64,000 nucleotides of DNA from Fistularia commersonii (taxonomy: Eukaryota; Chordata; Actinopteri; Syngnathiformes; Fistulariidae), in NCBI GenBank assembly GCA_037954325.1, contig JBBMNZ010000019.1, positions 6,214,501 to 6,278,500 of the forward strand. The letters are read 5' to 3'. Below the pieces are notes generated by a model that did no database searches, was not told the origin of the DNA, and saw only the letters and a list, made by a program, of their open reading frames with translations. Made by a program: the position numbers and the translations under genes. Of this stretch, positions 1 through 13,137 are shown one piece after another (position 1 is the first letter of the stretch; every line of letters begins with the position of its first letter).

Positions 1-543
1 ACAGGAAGTGCCACAGGTATCTTACAAGTGGTTAATTTCCTCCGGAAACCTGCATGATTTCTGCAGCATGAGCCTTCAGTCTTGTCTGGGTTCCTTGTTG
101 TCTTGTGTTTTTGCTGAAATGCAGCACTTAACTTAGAATGGCATAGATGAGCATTTTTAGCTGACAAAAATGTATATTTTTATATCAATAGTGAAGTGAA
201 GTGAAATGAGCTATGGAAGCTCTTCACTCAATTGTTGAACTGATTTCACTACTTCATTTACCAACTGTGAACAAGGAAGTGTCCTGAATGAGAACTGAAA
301 AATTCAGATGCCAATGATTAGTAGTGTTTCACAACAACAAAAACAAATTTGAGTCACAGATGAACCATAAAAATCTGATTTGGGCCACATTTCCCAGCAG
401 AAGGAACACAGCCTGAAAGACTCAAATCTTGAGCTGTTAAGAATTTGTGAATCAAACCAAGTTGTTACCAAAACAAAAGAAAAGCAAAGACCAAAAAAAA
501 AAACAAACCTGTTCCTTTCTCACACTCTCTCTCTAACCATTAG
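1..543. other. acap1 intron, left edge
   Basis: Intronic sequence upstream of the first visible acap1 exon. A 3' splice site is clear at 541-543. I see no further exon or recognisable repeat here. Confidence 0.6.
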
Positions 544-3500
544 GGGAGACAAGGAGTCGTGGATCAGGTCAAAGTATGTGGAGAAGACGTTCATCCAGAA
601 GCTTCCGGAGACGAGCAAGAACCCCATACTGAGAAGAGCCAGTGCCAGGAGGAACAGAACCGCCACGCAGGACCGAACCGCACCGAAGCCACCACTGAAA
701 CCCAAACCAAACCGTGCTACTCTGCCTCGAGTCACAGGTAAACCCTCTGGGTCAGCGTTTGGATGGATAGAAGCAAACCTGCGGTTGAATTCTTAACAAC
801 TCAAACACATGCATTGCCACTGCTTCCTGCCCCTTCCAGGGTTGAGCACCACTGACATTGTTCCCCAAAAGAACAACGCTGTCACTCACAAAGGTGAGAT
901 GAAAACACTTGCAGACATTATGAAGAATAAATAAAAACATAACATCGGGTAAAATTCCTTTGACAAAAAAAATAAAAAAATCAAGCAAATGTTATTCACG
1001 CCTTAGATATTGATGACGAAGATGTGGATCTGAGTGGCCTTCACCCTGGAGCCCTGCTGTATCGCTCAGCAGCCCTACAAATATTCCCCATCATGGCTGA
1101 TGCTTTGGCCCACGGAGCCAATGTCAACTGGGTCAACGTGGCCGAGGAGTCCAGAACACCACTGATACAGGCTGTCTCAGAGGTAGGGAAAACTGCGGTG
1201 TAATATGTTTGATTTAGATCTCTATTACCATTATTGAAATATTGTTTAACTGTGTCATACTGTGGCAGCACAGTGGCGCAGTGGTTAGCACCCTGGTTCC
1301 ATTCTGATGAGAGGACCTTTGGAGTTTGCATGTTCTCCCCTTGTCTGTGGGTTTCCTCCGGGTTCTCCAGTTTCCTCTCAGTCTAAAAACATGCAGATTA
1401 ATTGGAAAAAATTGGGAAAATTGTCCTGAATGAGTGAGTGGATGGTTGTTTGTCTATATATGTGACCCTTGCCTGTAGCAGCTGGGATAGGCTCCAGCAT
1501 CCTCCGCAACCCTGAGTGCAGGATGAGCTGAAGAAGCTGTTTCATACTGTGGATTTCTAAAAAATATTAATGACAGATACATCACTTTACTCTCTATATT
1601 TTTTCAGTACTGCCAACATTATGACAAAATGGCATCAGACAGCTATAAAGATTAACAAAACAGCATCTTTCCATGTGGTCCATGGAAAATATGCAAGAAG
1701 ACAACGATGTACTTAACAGAAAATGATCAGAAAAATATGACAATTTCCAAGATTTATGAGAGAAAATTTTGAAATTATATGTTTAAAAAGGGCAGTTCAG
1801 TGATGTCATTGTAGGTTTTAGTGTTAAGCCGCATTCAGAAGAGCTGAAATTGTTAAAATTAAATTAGATTAATCTTCTGCAAATTAGACCAGAGGAATTG
1901 TTCAGTTAGGATAGGATTTGTGGTCCGTGAGTTTTATGTCACCTTTGAAAAGGCTGGTTCTTGAAAAAACCCAGCCAAACGAGAATGAAATCAAATCCTG
2001 AGCAGATATGAACCTTCAGGCAAACATATCATAACAAAATCACTTCAAATATAAGTGTCATGAAATTTGCTCAACATCTACTTTACCCAGAGGAGGAACG
2101 CTAAAGATTTATTTCATATTTTTGATTTCATATGAATGACAGCACTGTTGGGATCTTTTGTCTAACATGTCAGGCCTCAGGACAATTCCATCCATTTAAT
2201 CTCGGGAAAGGTGACATTTTTTGGGCCATTTTAAAAAAGCAGTACCTTTCATGTTCTTTCACCATCAGAACGCCTTGGCAGCCTGTGAGTTCCTGCTGCA
2301 GAACGGTGCCAATGTCAACCAGGCAGACAGCAATGGAAGAGGACCCCTTCATCATGCCACCATCCTGGGTCACACAGGGTATGGACATGCACCAACACAC
2401 AGACAGCATTTAATACACAGTAAAGAAAGAAAAAAAAACATCCTAGGAGATAAGCAGAAAGTTATTTAATGAAAGAAAAACGTAAATTTAATTCATGTTC
2501 TCTGCTTTGCGAATAAAAAGCACAAAAGTCAATCGAGGTCATTTTCCTAAGCACAAATTCAAATGCAGATTCATTAACAGATTAGTTTATTTTCGCATTT
2601 TGAAAGGAAACCTTGTCGAGATGCAGTGTCCTGAACTAGAGAATCACCTGTTCTGCACCTCGTATGAGGAAGTATGAGTCATGCTACAAACATCCAGTGC
2701 TCTGCATGGAGGAAAAAAACTGAAAAAACGCGGATACACACGTTAAAATCACCTCGTGAATTTAAAGCATTTTGAAAGAATAATAACATTTATTATTTAC
2801 TGTATACCAGACCACATTAGTAAGACTGAACATGAACTGTTGTTTCTACAGTGGTTTGAAAACATTATCAGGATCTTTTTACACTTCTGGATGGATGACA
2901 CTGAAGGGGTCTGAAGTCATAAGCAGAAGAAATAGTACTTAAAAAAAAAAAAAAAATCAAATTGGTTCCCAGGTGTTCACCGCAAAGTTCAGATTTTCTT
3001 TTATTAACACTGTAAAATCTGTATGGTAAGAAATGTAAGTCTTTGTTTTAAATTCTGTCACTAACCCAAGTGGTTACCAGAGATCCGAGGCATCTGTGCC
3101 CATTGTTGACTACTTCTTCACTTTGTCAGGTTGGTGTGTCTCTTCTTGAAGCGAGGAGCAGACTACAAAGCCAGAGACACCGATAACAAAGACCCCATCA
3201 CTATTGCTGTGGACAACGCAAATGCGGACATTGTGACTCTGTGAGCATTTCAGACAATAAAAACCTACGCTGTGAATACCAGATGAACATATTTCCTGAC
3301 AAGTCTCCTTTCTTTCAGGCTGCGGATCGCCAAAATGAACAAGGAGATGCGGGAGATGGACGGGGCATTTGGCCAATCAGGTCGCCAATCAGGGGGAGAA
3401 GGATCTGGGAGTTTATTGGGCGGGACAGGTAGTGGGTTGGCCCAACCTAGAAAGAGCCTCCAGGCTTTGAAGAACCATATCAGTGGTTGGGCTATGGGAG

Positions 3501-5650
3501 GGCAGCATAACTAGCTGGGAGGCAAATTGAGTCTGGGTAAACTGGAAATGCTTGTAAATATTGGTGGGTGATGAAAAGTGAAACCCTGACACGTTGGTCA
3601 AGAAGTTGTCAGAAAGTACCAGGTCTGTGATGTAGTCCTTTTTCAGGCAACTTTTGAATCCATCAAGGAATCAGTTCAGAATAGTTTTGAAATCTATTTA
3701 GCTTTTGGTAAGGAAGAAAATAATACCCTGGACAAAATGGGGGGAAAAAAAATTCTTGGCAATATATGAAACATTTTTCAACATCCCTATGGATTGCACA
3801 AGTCCTGCTTTATTGATTTTACAGTACAATAAGGTGTTCTTGCTGTGAAACACTGAATTAGGGAATTCCCCAAAATATTAGGGAAGATATAAAGACAAAA
3901 AGAAATATATCTTAGCCCTTGGAAATATATCCAGCAATGGTAAACCAAATTGAATTTCTGAATTACGAAAGAAGGAAAGTAAGACATAACTCAAAACACA
4001 CTTGCTGATCACTGACCACAGGAAAATGTCTTGCATAACCAAGGATACTGTGAGAAACCTCATTTTTCAATCCCATGGGTCCAACATTGCACTTTGTTTT
4101 TCAAACGCACAGTTATCCTGCACTTTGAAACCCACAAAATCTCCAAATAACACGCCAACAGAGAATGGTACACGTGGGTATATTTGTTGTGTAACGAGGG
4201 GTTTAAAACAGTGTATATAGATTTGCAGCTATTTTGTATATGTGGTATTTTTTACAAGTATGTTCAGGGCACTGGCTCTATCAGCTCCTTTTGTATTGGT
4301 TCTATTTCTGTCCACTTATGTAAGATAAATTCAACACTAGCTTTGGCGCTCAAGGACAGCTCTTCTCCCAATATTCTGTGAATAGGGGCAGTTTTAGCTA
4401 TTTTTGCTTCATCAGTTACATGTTGTGTGTTTGTAGAATTGCCACAGGCCTCAGGCTGAAGGTTATCAGCCACTTTGTTTCCATTCTGTCAATTTGCTCT
4501 CTGTATCTGCCAAGTCCTGACTGACCTCTTGGCGATCTCCAAGCTTGTGCGTTATGTTTCTTGTGCAAGATGTCCTCGGTTTACAGCAACAGCGTCAAAC
4601 AATGGAAAGGTGTTTCTCTTGTTTGCTTGAAATAAATGTACACTGCTGGTCAGTATTTGACGTGCTGTGCTTTGTCACTGTGTCTTTGTGCATTTTGCCT
4701 ACTGAGACGTCCAGCTGGTCTCTACTGCTTGTGCAGTGTGCCACCTACTGCAAACTAAGAGGTAAAATGCATGTGCCAGCTTTTATGTGTATATTTTGTT
4801 GGGTTGCATGCTTCTTGCTTCAGGGCAACATCTCTTCGCGTGTTTAGGAAATAGCGTTATCTTGACAATTTATCTGTGGTATTTCAATTTGACGCGTTGC
4901 ACTTTTATGTTGAAAGAACTTGCAGACAGGGTAAATTTAACTGTGGTGCTCTCTTCCGTGGTTTGCTTGAAACAAGTATTTAATAATGCAAATTCACATT
5001 TTTTCCATTCATATATTTCAGATTTAAATGTTGTTTTTTGGGGCTTTTTACAGAGGTTTGCTAGTTTGCATGTAAATCTGTTTTGCCCTGTTATTTTCAA
5101 ATCATATCTGGATAATTTGATTTCCAGGTCTTTATTTTTGGTCTGTTTTTTACGGTTTTCATTTTCTAATGTTTTTTTAATGCGTTTAATTTCAAGTAGT
5201 TTTTGATTATTTTACACAAATTTATAGCCCTTTGTTTCTATGTTGCTAGGTAATTTCACAGGATTGCTTATCTAAACTTGAAATGGATATGTCTTTTTGT
5301 CTCATGCATTCCTGTGACCTGCCTGGTAACTGTTCACATAGAATCTGATGACATCTCTCTAGAGGGCTTTTAATGAAATTATAACAAATAATGTAGCTTA
5401 AGTCCTTGTCTTGCTCCGTGGTGCAAAAATGTGCAACAAAATAAGCATTAGCCTGTGATTTGAAACTCGTTAATAGCACTATATTTTGAATGTATGAACA
5501 TTGATTCTGTTCAAATATTCATGTTAACACTTTTTTTTCTCTTATTTTGTAGGTGATGAAACCTACCATGACATCTTCAGGGACTTTTCACACATGGCAT
5601 CAAACAACCCAGAGAAGTTGAAACGCCGAAGTGCAGACCCAAAAGTCTAA
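544..5650 (+). CDS. acap1: ACAP1, 3' half (ArfGAP with coiled coil, ankyrin repeat and PH domains 1), partial
   Basis: Exons as read: 544-737, 840-893, 1007-1182, 2269-2378, 3130-3240, 3319-3428 (or 3319-3380), 5553-5650 with TAA. All junctions keep frame and have AG/GT borders. The visible protein starts in the linker after the ArfGAP domain (KESWIRSKYVEK), runs through a basic, proline-rich stretch, then ankyrin repeats (LHPGALLYRSA, ALAHGANVNWVN, CEFLLQNGANVNQAD, GPLHHATILGHTG, NADIVTLLRIAKM) and ends DETYHDIFRDFSHMASNNPEK...RRSADPKV. This matches the ACAP1 C-terminus as known from human. The BAR, PH and ArfGAP domains must lie left of the window. ACAP1 is an Arf6 GTPase-activating protein acting in endosomal recycling of integrins and transferrin receptor (family knowledge). 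ACAP2 and ACAP3 are less likely because of the NQAD, ATILGHTG and short C-terminus matches. Confidence 0.93.
1264..1540 (+). repeat. tRNA-derived-SINE-like interspersed repeat in acap1 intron
   Basis: Begins with an A-box-like head (GGCGCAGTGGTTAGCAC) and continues with the widespread fish repeat text 'tttgcatgttctcccc', 'gtttcctccgggttctcc', 'aaaacatgcagattaattgg', ending 'cagctgggataggctccag' and 'gcaggatgagctgaagaag'. Diverged, with the internal B-box region damaged. A reverse copy lies at 16537-16845 and a 3' scrap at 26565-26640. Confidence 0.55.
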
Positions 5651-6105
5651 CCAGCTGTTAAAAACAAAACAAATCACATTTACAACTTTGGCCCTTCACA
5701 AACTCAAATGCACAGTGTTAGAGGTACAGACACTGGCTACTTGCCACTTTTTCAGTCACAGCTCAGCTGTTGTTTGCACGGGAAAGGGTAAACACTCCAA
5801 ACAGTGAATTCTTTGTGCATACACGTCAGAGCAGAACAATTGTGTCTTAAGTGGTAACACTGGAGGAGCTTTGTGAAACCAGCATGATGTCTGTGTGAAG
5901 CTGAGTAACGCCATCAATTGGCCAGCATGTCCCAATCAAATCAGTATGTCTGTTTCATTTTAGTCTTGTCTTTTTCTCTGGCCTGTATCTTACTTGTTTT
6001 GAACCAACTATTACAACAAGAGATCATTTAGGTCAAATTGTTGTGAGTGATGAGCTTTAAATGTGGGAGTTCTGTCTGAGGGGCTTGAGATTTGTATGAA
6101 GATCA

Positions 6106-6111
6106 AATAAA
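6106..6111 (+). other. acap1: acap1 polyadenylation signal
   Basis: AATAAA about 455 bases after the acap1 stop codon, in AT-rich 3' UTR. It is the only canonical hexamer noticed between the stop and about 6.15 kb. Confidence 0.6.
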
Positions 6112-6130
6112 CATCACACATAACTTTGCA

Positions 6131-7732
6131 TCATCATATGTCTCCATTGTCCTTTTTGAAGGCAGAGTGTATTTATCAAGTTAGATGCAGTGCTAATGTT
6201 TTGCCATGAAATCCCCAGAAGGAGGCACTGTTTCTTCTTCCAGAGTGCAGGAAAAAAGTTCCAAGAAAATAAAAACGAATTAAGCAGCAAAATAAGACAC
6301 ACACACAATCACAATAGATCAAAAATTAAATGTATTTTTCAAATCAACATAAAGTATGTATATTCCAAGTGGTTTCGTAAAGACTGAAAATGGAGTGAGA
6401 CAGATGAAATGGCTCTGTAGCAACCAGGAGGATGAAGTCAACTATTACATCACATGATGTTTTGGTGTTGCTGTTAAAATTAGTTGGGCAGTAACCAGCA
6501 GGTCGCATTGACTTTGTTATCTCTCCATGGAAATTTTTTCTTTCAGCTTTCCCCGTGAGTGGTTAGTTATACAAAGAGTGGGCTCATGGTTTATAAAAAC
6601 ACAGTCTGCCTTCAGAAAATACACTTGTTTTCTATTTACAATAGAAAGGTCAAATTCCTGAGACTAAAAAAGGCAGAGTGGTGCTGGTGTGCATTAATTG
6701 GTGTAAAAGTGCAAAGTAGAACTTCTTCATGTTTAAAAACTTTTAACCATTAATCTATGACCACATTTAAGAAAGTAAAATTCCTGATGGCTCAGTGAAA
6801 AGCTAACTGGATATTTTCCTAAATTATACACATGTGTCTGTCCACAACAGGCCAAATATCATTTATCACACATTGATAACAATATTGTTTGACCGTTTGA
6901 AAAGAGTTCTGAATGTGCAAAGTACTGTAGATGTCAAAAAAAATACAACAAACATCTATATACCTGTATATCCTGACATACACTTCATTCAAAAATCCAA
7001 CTGAAATGTTCACATTTTCCAGCAGTCTCTTTTAGGAGGGCACTATCTGATGAGAGGGCTGGGAATGAACTGGTACCTATAAAATCTTATTGTACAACTC
7101 AATCACAGATTTTCCAATATCAAAATCTTGATTCATAATTTGGCCCCTGCCTGCATTCTGATAAGGATCCTTGGTAAAACATATTTTGGATATGGTTTGG
7201 GTACGGTACCTTGCTAACTACACATTTAACTTTTTTTTTAAAATGGGGGGAATACAAGTGAATTATGAGGCCAAAAACATTTGTAAATTGTGTGATCATT
7301 GAAATTTACTTTTTAAAGGACAGGTTAGCAATGAAGTGTGTCATCACTTAAAGCCTTTTATAAGTAGGTTTAATTAAAAGAAGAATCAAAATATCATGTG
7401 TTGGAGACACAAGTTAAATGTGTTAATTATCTGATACACTATTTTCAAAGTGTTAAGGTTACATTGTGTATCATAACTAGATCAAAAAATTGCTTTTCAA
7501 TATCAAATTACACTTGTTTTTCCATATCAAACGTCCAAATTGATTGTTAGAGTCATTCCTTACTGTGGTCACAGAGGTGAGGTACAAAAAAACTTGTAGG
7601 ACGTCGCACTCACTGGTGGTCTCTTTAAGAGGACGCCATCATTATACTGGCTCAACTCGAAAGTAACAAAAAGGCTCCGAAATTAAAGCAAAAAGTCTTG
7701 TAGCTTATTGATACAGAACATTCAAGTCAGTT
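6131..7732. other. Intergenic, between convergent acap1 and slc16a13
   Basis: AT-rich spacer plus presumably the slc16a13 3' UTR. No convincing coding exon, RNA gene or classified repeat seen. No canonical AATAAA for slc16a13 could be assigned: the one on the minus strand at 7732-7737 overlaps the stop codon. Confidence 0.5.
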
Positions 7733-10700
7733 TTATTCAGATGGCAAATTATGAATCTGCTCTGATTCTGAATGAACGTTCTGGTTATTGTTCTTGGAGG
7801 GGCACCTTCGTGGAGGCGGTGGATCTGTGCAGGAGAAGAAGTGAGGAAGTGTGGCCATGGTAAGGGTGCCTAGGAGGAGGAAAGACCCTGCTACCATGAA
7901 GGAGGCCATGTAGTTCCCTGTGATGTCCCTGAGCAGCCCTTGGAAAACACAGACATGGCAAATTAAAATGAGAATTATTTAGGGAATTCCAAGTCTGATA
8001 CACATTTGAATACAAAGAAGTGGCAGAGTAAGAATTTTTAAAAGGGTAACATCTGCCAGGATTTTTTTTAACCTGCATTTTACAATTTTTCTCTCTGAAC
8101 AATCTCCATATCTGGGTTCAAACTCATGCCGATTATAATTTGCAAAAAGGACAGTCTTCCCTGCCGCCTTTAAATGAGTGATGTGAATAAAACAAGTAAA
8201 GCACTAATACGTAAGCACATGAACAAAACTAGATGTGTCTACTATGGATAAATACAATTAAGTAAGGAAAAAAAAAACTTTCTCCTGTCAACATGACTTC
8301 ACATCACTCTGTCTTTCTGCTGACCCTGGATTACTACAATTAATGTACAACTACTTGAGTTTCAGAGAGTTAAATATTTATTCTTTAAGTAACAAGAATC
8401 CAGTTGAAAAGATGTACATTTAAAAAGGTATCCACATCCACTTTTGTTTGACAAAATGTACTTTTGGTTAGAAGGATTTTGCTTTGAGAAACTAAAATTC
8501 TCTTGCCGTCCAATGTTATTTGTGTTTCCAATGTGGCCTAATACTTAAAAAGGTTCAAGTAGGGTGCATTGCCATATTCAAATGAACTTTTTTTTCGCCT
8601 TTTTTCACAAAAAAGCAAGACCTGAAACCAGTACCAGAGATACTCGAGTTCCAAGTCATTTGCAATGTGTAAGCAAATAGGTCTTTGAGATTAGCTCTAC
8701 TACAAAGTAATAAATTCAGATCATGGTTCCTATAGCCATAATACACAGGGAGCTAGGAAGATTCCAACATCCTGGGCAAAGTTCCCTTGATTTGAATCCC
8801 TCCAATGTCATTACAGATTTATTGAAAATCGTCTATGTTTTTCACTTCTACCTGAAAGTGGAGTCCCCAACAGTCCTGCGCCACTCTCGATGAGCTGTAG
8901 GAGCCCAAGGCCTCCCATCATGCGCTCCACACCCACGACCATCGGCACTACCACAAACACCAGAGAGGTCAAGGCCCCAGAGCAGAAGCCGTAGAGGAGG
9001 CTGATCACCACCAGCACAGGGTACGAGCCCGACAAGGAGCTCACTGGCAACAGCATTATAAACACCCCTGCCAGTGCCGTCCAGACGCTAAGTAAATGAA
9101 TCAGCCGGAAGTGACGCAGATCTGAGAACCAACCAGACACCACACGGCCCAAAATGTCTGTTGCGCCGGCAGCCGACATGACAAAAGCAGCTTGGTACTC
9201 AGTGAAGCCAGCCTGTCGGCTGTGGGCCACCAGGTGGAAATATGGTACAAAGTAACCGACATTAAACAGAGAAACAGCCAGGGTGTAGGTCAGGTAAGGC
9301 CTCTCACAGAGCAATGACAGCTCCAGGTAGGAGGAGACCCTGCGTAGCGTGGCAGCACATGACAACTGGCTGTCAGAATCCACCTGAAACAGCGGAAATT
9401 ATTTTCTGGATCAATAGAAATAATTAAATTTGCTTTGAGTTGAAAAAAAAAAAAATCACATATCAGGGATGCAACCTTAATTAATTAATTAATCAACTAA
9501 TTAATGGATTGATTGATTGATTAATTGAGTATCCGGCACATGGGATGGACATCTTTATCGACAAATATTTTTCTTGCCCTTCCTTTCACCATCAAATTAC
9601 TCTTAAATGAAAAGAAACAGATAGAATTATCAAATACAGACAGGGGATATTCTGTAATGTGACTAATTTCTTAATGATGTCTACACAAGTTCTTGCTGAT
9701 TTGCGAATGATTTTCTGTGTTTCCGATTCTGGATAAATGTCACTGCAGGCGCCCTAGATTTGGGAAAACAAAAGGATAACTGAGGGAAAAACAAACTCTG
9801 AAATACATGACAACTGCTCTAAAGCTCTCTTCTACTCCCTGAAGTCAGAGTGAAAAAGTCACCCAATCACATTCAGTTCATATCTCTTGTCCCAAAATAT
9901 GTTGTAAGCATAGTTAATTGGAAGCCTCTTGCCTCATTAAGTCCCCCATTGGCAAGACAGGCAAATAAATTAAACAAAGGTGTGATTTTGTTTAATTTGA
10001 GTCCAATCTTTTCCCATTTGTACACTATTTTGATGGAAAGTGCTCTATAAATATATCCAATATAGTGATGATTTTTAATTATCATTAATAATGTCCGAAC
10101 ACTTGTCCATTTTTTGTTACTGAGACAGGAGAGGTGGGCACCTTTGATGAGGTTTTGGAGTGTTGCTGTGGACGGACCAGAGCACCACAGGGCACAATGT
10201 TAAGGCTGAGGCCTCCCAAAATCAGCAGGGCCCCTCTCCAGGCATACAGCTCCACCAACAGTTGAAAGAGTGGGTTGAAAGCAAAGGAAGAGATTCCAAT
10301 GCTGGAGAAGGCCAGGCCCAATGCCAGGGTGCGGCGCCGAGTGAAATTAGCCATGACAGTGGCCACCATGGGAGTGAAGACTAGCCCCCAACCCAACCCT
10401 GGAGCATAGGGAGCTCAGTTTAACATCGAGCTGCTGAATGGAGAGAGCAGACCAACAAAGATGACAAGCATTCTCTCTTTCATGACTCCATACCTGAAAT
10501 CACACCCATCGTGAGGTAAAGGTGGACAAGAGAGGTGGCCTGGGACGCGAGTATGAAGCCAAGTCCAGCAAGACAACCCCCAGTCATCACCACCAGCCGG
10601 GTATCATATGCATTGCACAGTGCAGCACCCAGCGGACCTGTTAAAAAAAAAAAAAAAACATCTTCATTAGTCAAAATGGTCAGCTAAAAATTATATTTTT

Positions 10701-13137
10701 GTTATTCTGAAAAGATTTTACCAGAAAGAATAAAAAAAAAATTAAAAAAAATATCAAATTCATCCAGTCTTTCATTATTCATACAGCTAACCGTCCTCTC
10801 AGTATACAGGGGTTTACAAGCCATGACAAAATGGTACACCATGTTCAGATTATGCTCAAGTCATTCATGCATGCAGACTTTCATTACTATGCATAATTAT
10901 AGGTTTATTTTCCCATTATCACATAAAGCCAGTACAAGCAACTCCTGCTTTTCATTGACGTTACTCCAGTAGAACAATAAAACCTAACAGTTGAAATCAC
11001 ACCATTCCCTTGAAAAAGAAAAGTAAATATATGTTAGGTGTCCTTATAATGCTTGCTGATCATCATTGGAAATCATCTGACAGTATTGGTTTTGTTCTTC
11101 TGGATCATTTTTCTGTTCGGAAATCCTGACAAATACTTTACTCCAAACAAAACTGTGTGAGAATGCCATGTACAAACTGAAAGTTAGTCTCAATCTATTT
11201 ATCAAATACATAAGGAAATACCCATGACAATCAGATTGTTACATGTATAAATACATGTTTCTTCCTCACTGATACAAAATTGAGATTGTACATGTTGCTC
11301 CAGTAGAACATTAAAACATTTTTTGTGTGGATGCCTTTCCCAACCCATGTCCATCTTACGAAATAGTAAAGGAAGATGAAGGATAAAAAGATTAAAAAAA
11401 GGAAAAGATTTACTGCAGTTTGAATCAACATAACAGCGAGCAGGCAAGTTTGAACAGATGGCTTTTGAGTTTTGAGTTAAATAGAGCGAGAGAGTCAGCG
11501 TTTCTGATGTCAGGGAGAAATAAGTTCCAGAGCAGAGGAGCAGAGGGAATGAAGGCTCTGTGTCCCATCATACTAGGGCAGGCAGAGGGAAAAACAAGAT
11601 GAGATACGGATAAAGATCTGTGAGAGCGGAGGTAAGTGGCAATATGAACCAGGGTCAGAAAGGTACTGTGGGGCCAGGTTGTGGATGCATTTATAGGTGA
11701 GTAGCAATTGTCCTAGGCTAATGCTAGATTCCAAGGGCAACCAGTGGAGCTGGTGAAGGACTGGGGTGACGGATTCTCTATGGGGGTCTGAGTTGTGATC
11801 CGCATTGAAGAATTCTGGGGAAACTCTAGTTTTTAATGGAACTGCAGTACTTAACTGGAGTTGCAGTAATTAACCAGGAGATGACAAGGCTATGAACGAG
11901 AATGGCGGCAGCATGTGGAGTGAGATTGAAATAGGTGTTCCAAGTGACATGATTAAGATGAGACTGGAAAGACTATCTAGGATGACACCTAGACTCAACC
12001 TGGTGGAGGGAAGAATGGAGGAGTTCTCAATGTAGATGGAGTAACTATGAGATTTGTTAATGGTGGAGGGTGTACCAAAAAGAAGAACTTTAGTTTTGTT
12101 GCTCTTAAGGTTGATCTCCATGAGGCAATCAGAAAGAGAGGTAGAAGAACAAAATTTGGTTTGGAGGAGATGTAGAGAGGCAATTTTTTTGGCTGCATTT
12201 TTACTATTTTCCATTTATACTATAAATTGAAATATTCTATCTACATCATTGGGGCTTTTAAGAAGGGTCCTGCTCTTAAAATATCATTGGACTGTTTTTA
12301 CATTACGGTATTTTGCTCATTTTATGCGCTTGTAAGAAAATCAGCGGGTGTGAGTTTCATTATAATTTCAACCACATGAATATAAATAAAGGAAAGAGTC
12401 ATGGTAACAAATTTTCTGAGTATTTGATTTCAATTGCTTGCATGCGCCAACTTGAATTTTATCCTGTTCAGAGTCACTGAGAAATTTTGTATCAAAGGCA
12501 ACTGGGCACGGTTTTCCAGGATCAGCTTCATTTGGATTTGGTATATTAGGAACTAGATACTTCAATAATCACTTTAGGAAAACTATGGTTGACTCTTTTG
12601 ACTGTTCCACTTTGGTTTTATGATGCCAATTACATCAAACTGTACATATAATGAATGGGCTACAAACCCCAATCCTATATGAACTTTTCCATATTCTTGC
12701 AAACATGGATTCATAAATTCTGCATAGTGGTTTCTGAAACTATTCTTCACACACACTCACACAGGGCATGACTTCTGACTGATGATCCCTGGCATAATGG
12801 CAGACGATAAAGCATGTGATCCACCTGATAACTCCGTCTCTGAAGTGAGTGTGCATACACTGCTTTTCCTAGTAGTTGCACGTACACATCTATATAGTAG
12901 ATACTCACTGAAGAACTGCTGTGCTGCCAGGCCTGTTGAAGAGATCCAGGAAATGGCTTGTGCACTCTCATCGAAGTACTGGACAAACTCTACAAAGAAG
13001 ATCCCCAAGCTCCGCATTAGGCCAAACACCAGGCTGGTGCTGACAAACAGGGCGACCACCAGCAGCCATCCCCAGCCTCCATCAGGGCCCTTGGATTCAT
13101 CTCTCGGGCTCTCTGCTTTGGCCTCTAGGTTGGTCAT
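7733..13137 (-). CDS. slc16a13: Monocarboxylate transporter 13-like (SLC16A13)
   Basis: Five coding exons on the minus strand: 13137-12909, 10637-10494, 10398-10121, 9383-8852, 7938-7733, about 462 codons. The start ATG is followed by a short hydrophilic leader and the MCT-family signature PDGGWGWLLVV (residues 18-28). Other matches to human MCT13: GIFFVEFVQYFDESAQAISWI, VVMTGGCLAGLGFILAS, LGWGLVFTPM...NFTRRRTLALGLA, NVGYFVPYFHLVAH, DILGRVVSGWFSD, GLGLLQLIESGAGLLGTPLSG and GNYMASFMVAGSFLLLG. About twelve hydrophobic segments fit the major facilitator fold at the plasma membrane. The donor of exon 3 could instead be at 10145 (TCAAAG/GTGCCC), also in frame; I prefer 10121 (TCA/GTAACA). The substrate is not deducible from sequence. 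The closest alternative is SLC16A11, but the conserved segments fit MCT13 better and adjacency to bcl6b fits human 17p13.1. 5' leader exons were not identified. Confidence 0.88.
9468..9530. repeat. TTAA/GATT tetranucleotide low-complexity tract
   Basis: Run of 'ttaa' followed by 'gatt' units inside an slc16a13 intron. A simple repeat only. Confidence 0.7.
11420..12200. repeat. Unclassified fish interspersed repeat in slc16a13 intron 1
   Basis: GA-rich text such as 'cagatggcttttgagttttgag', 'cagggagaaataagttccagag', 'gaaggctctgtgtccc', 'caaccagtggagctggtgaagg' and 'ttaaggttgatctccatgag' resembles a repeat family common in percomorph genomes whose coding capacity is unclear. All six frames are broken. 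The resemblance is from memory and no class is assigned. Confidence 0.4.

Noticed and set aside
380..796. Long plus-strand open frame with ATG at 380
   Set aside because: Only 544-737 of it is coding: a clear 3' splice site precedes 544 and the conserved ACAP1 text starts there. The upstream part is intron.
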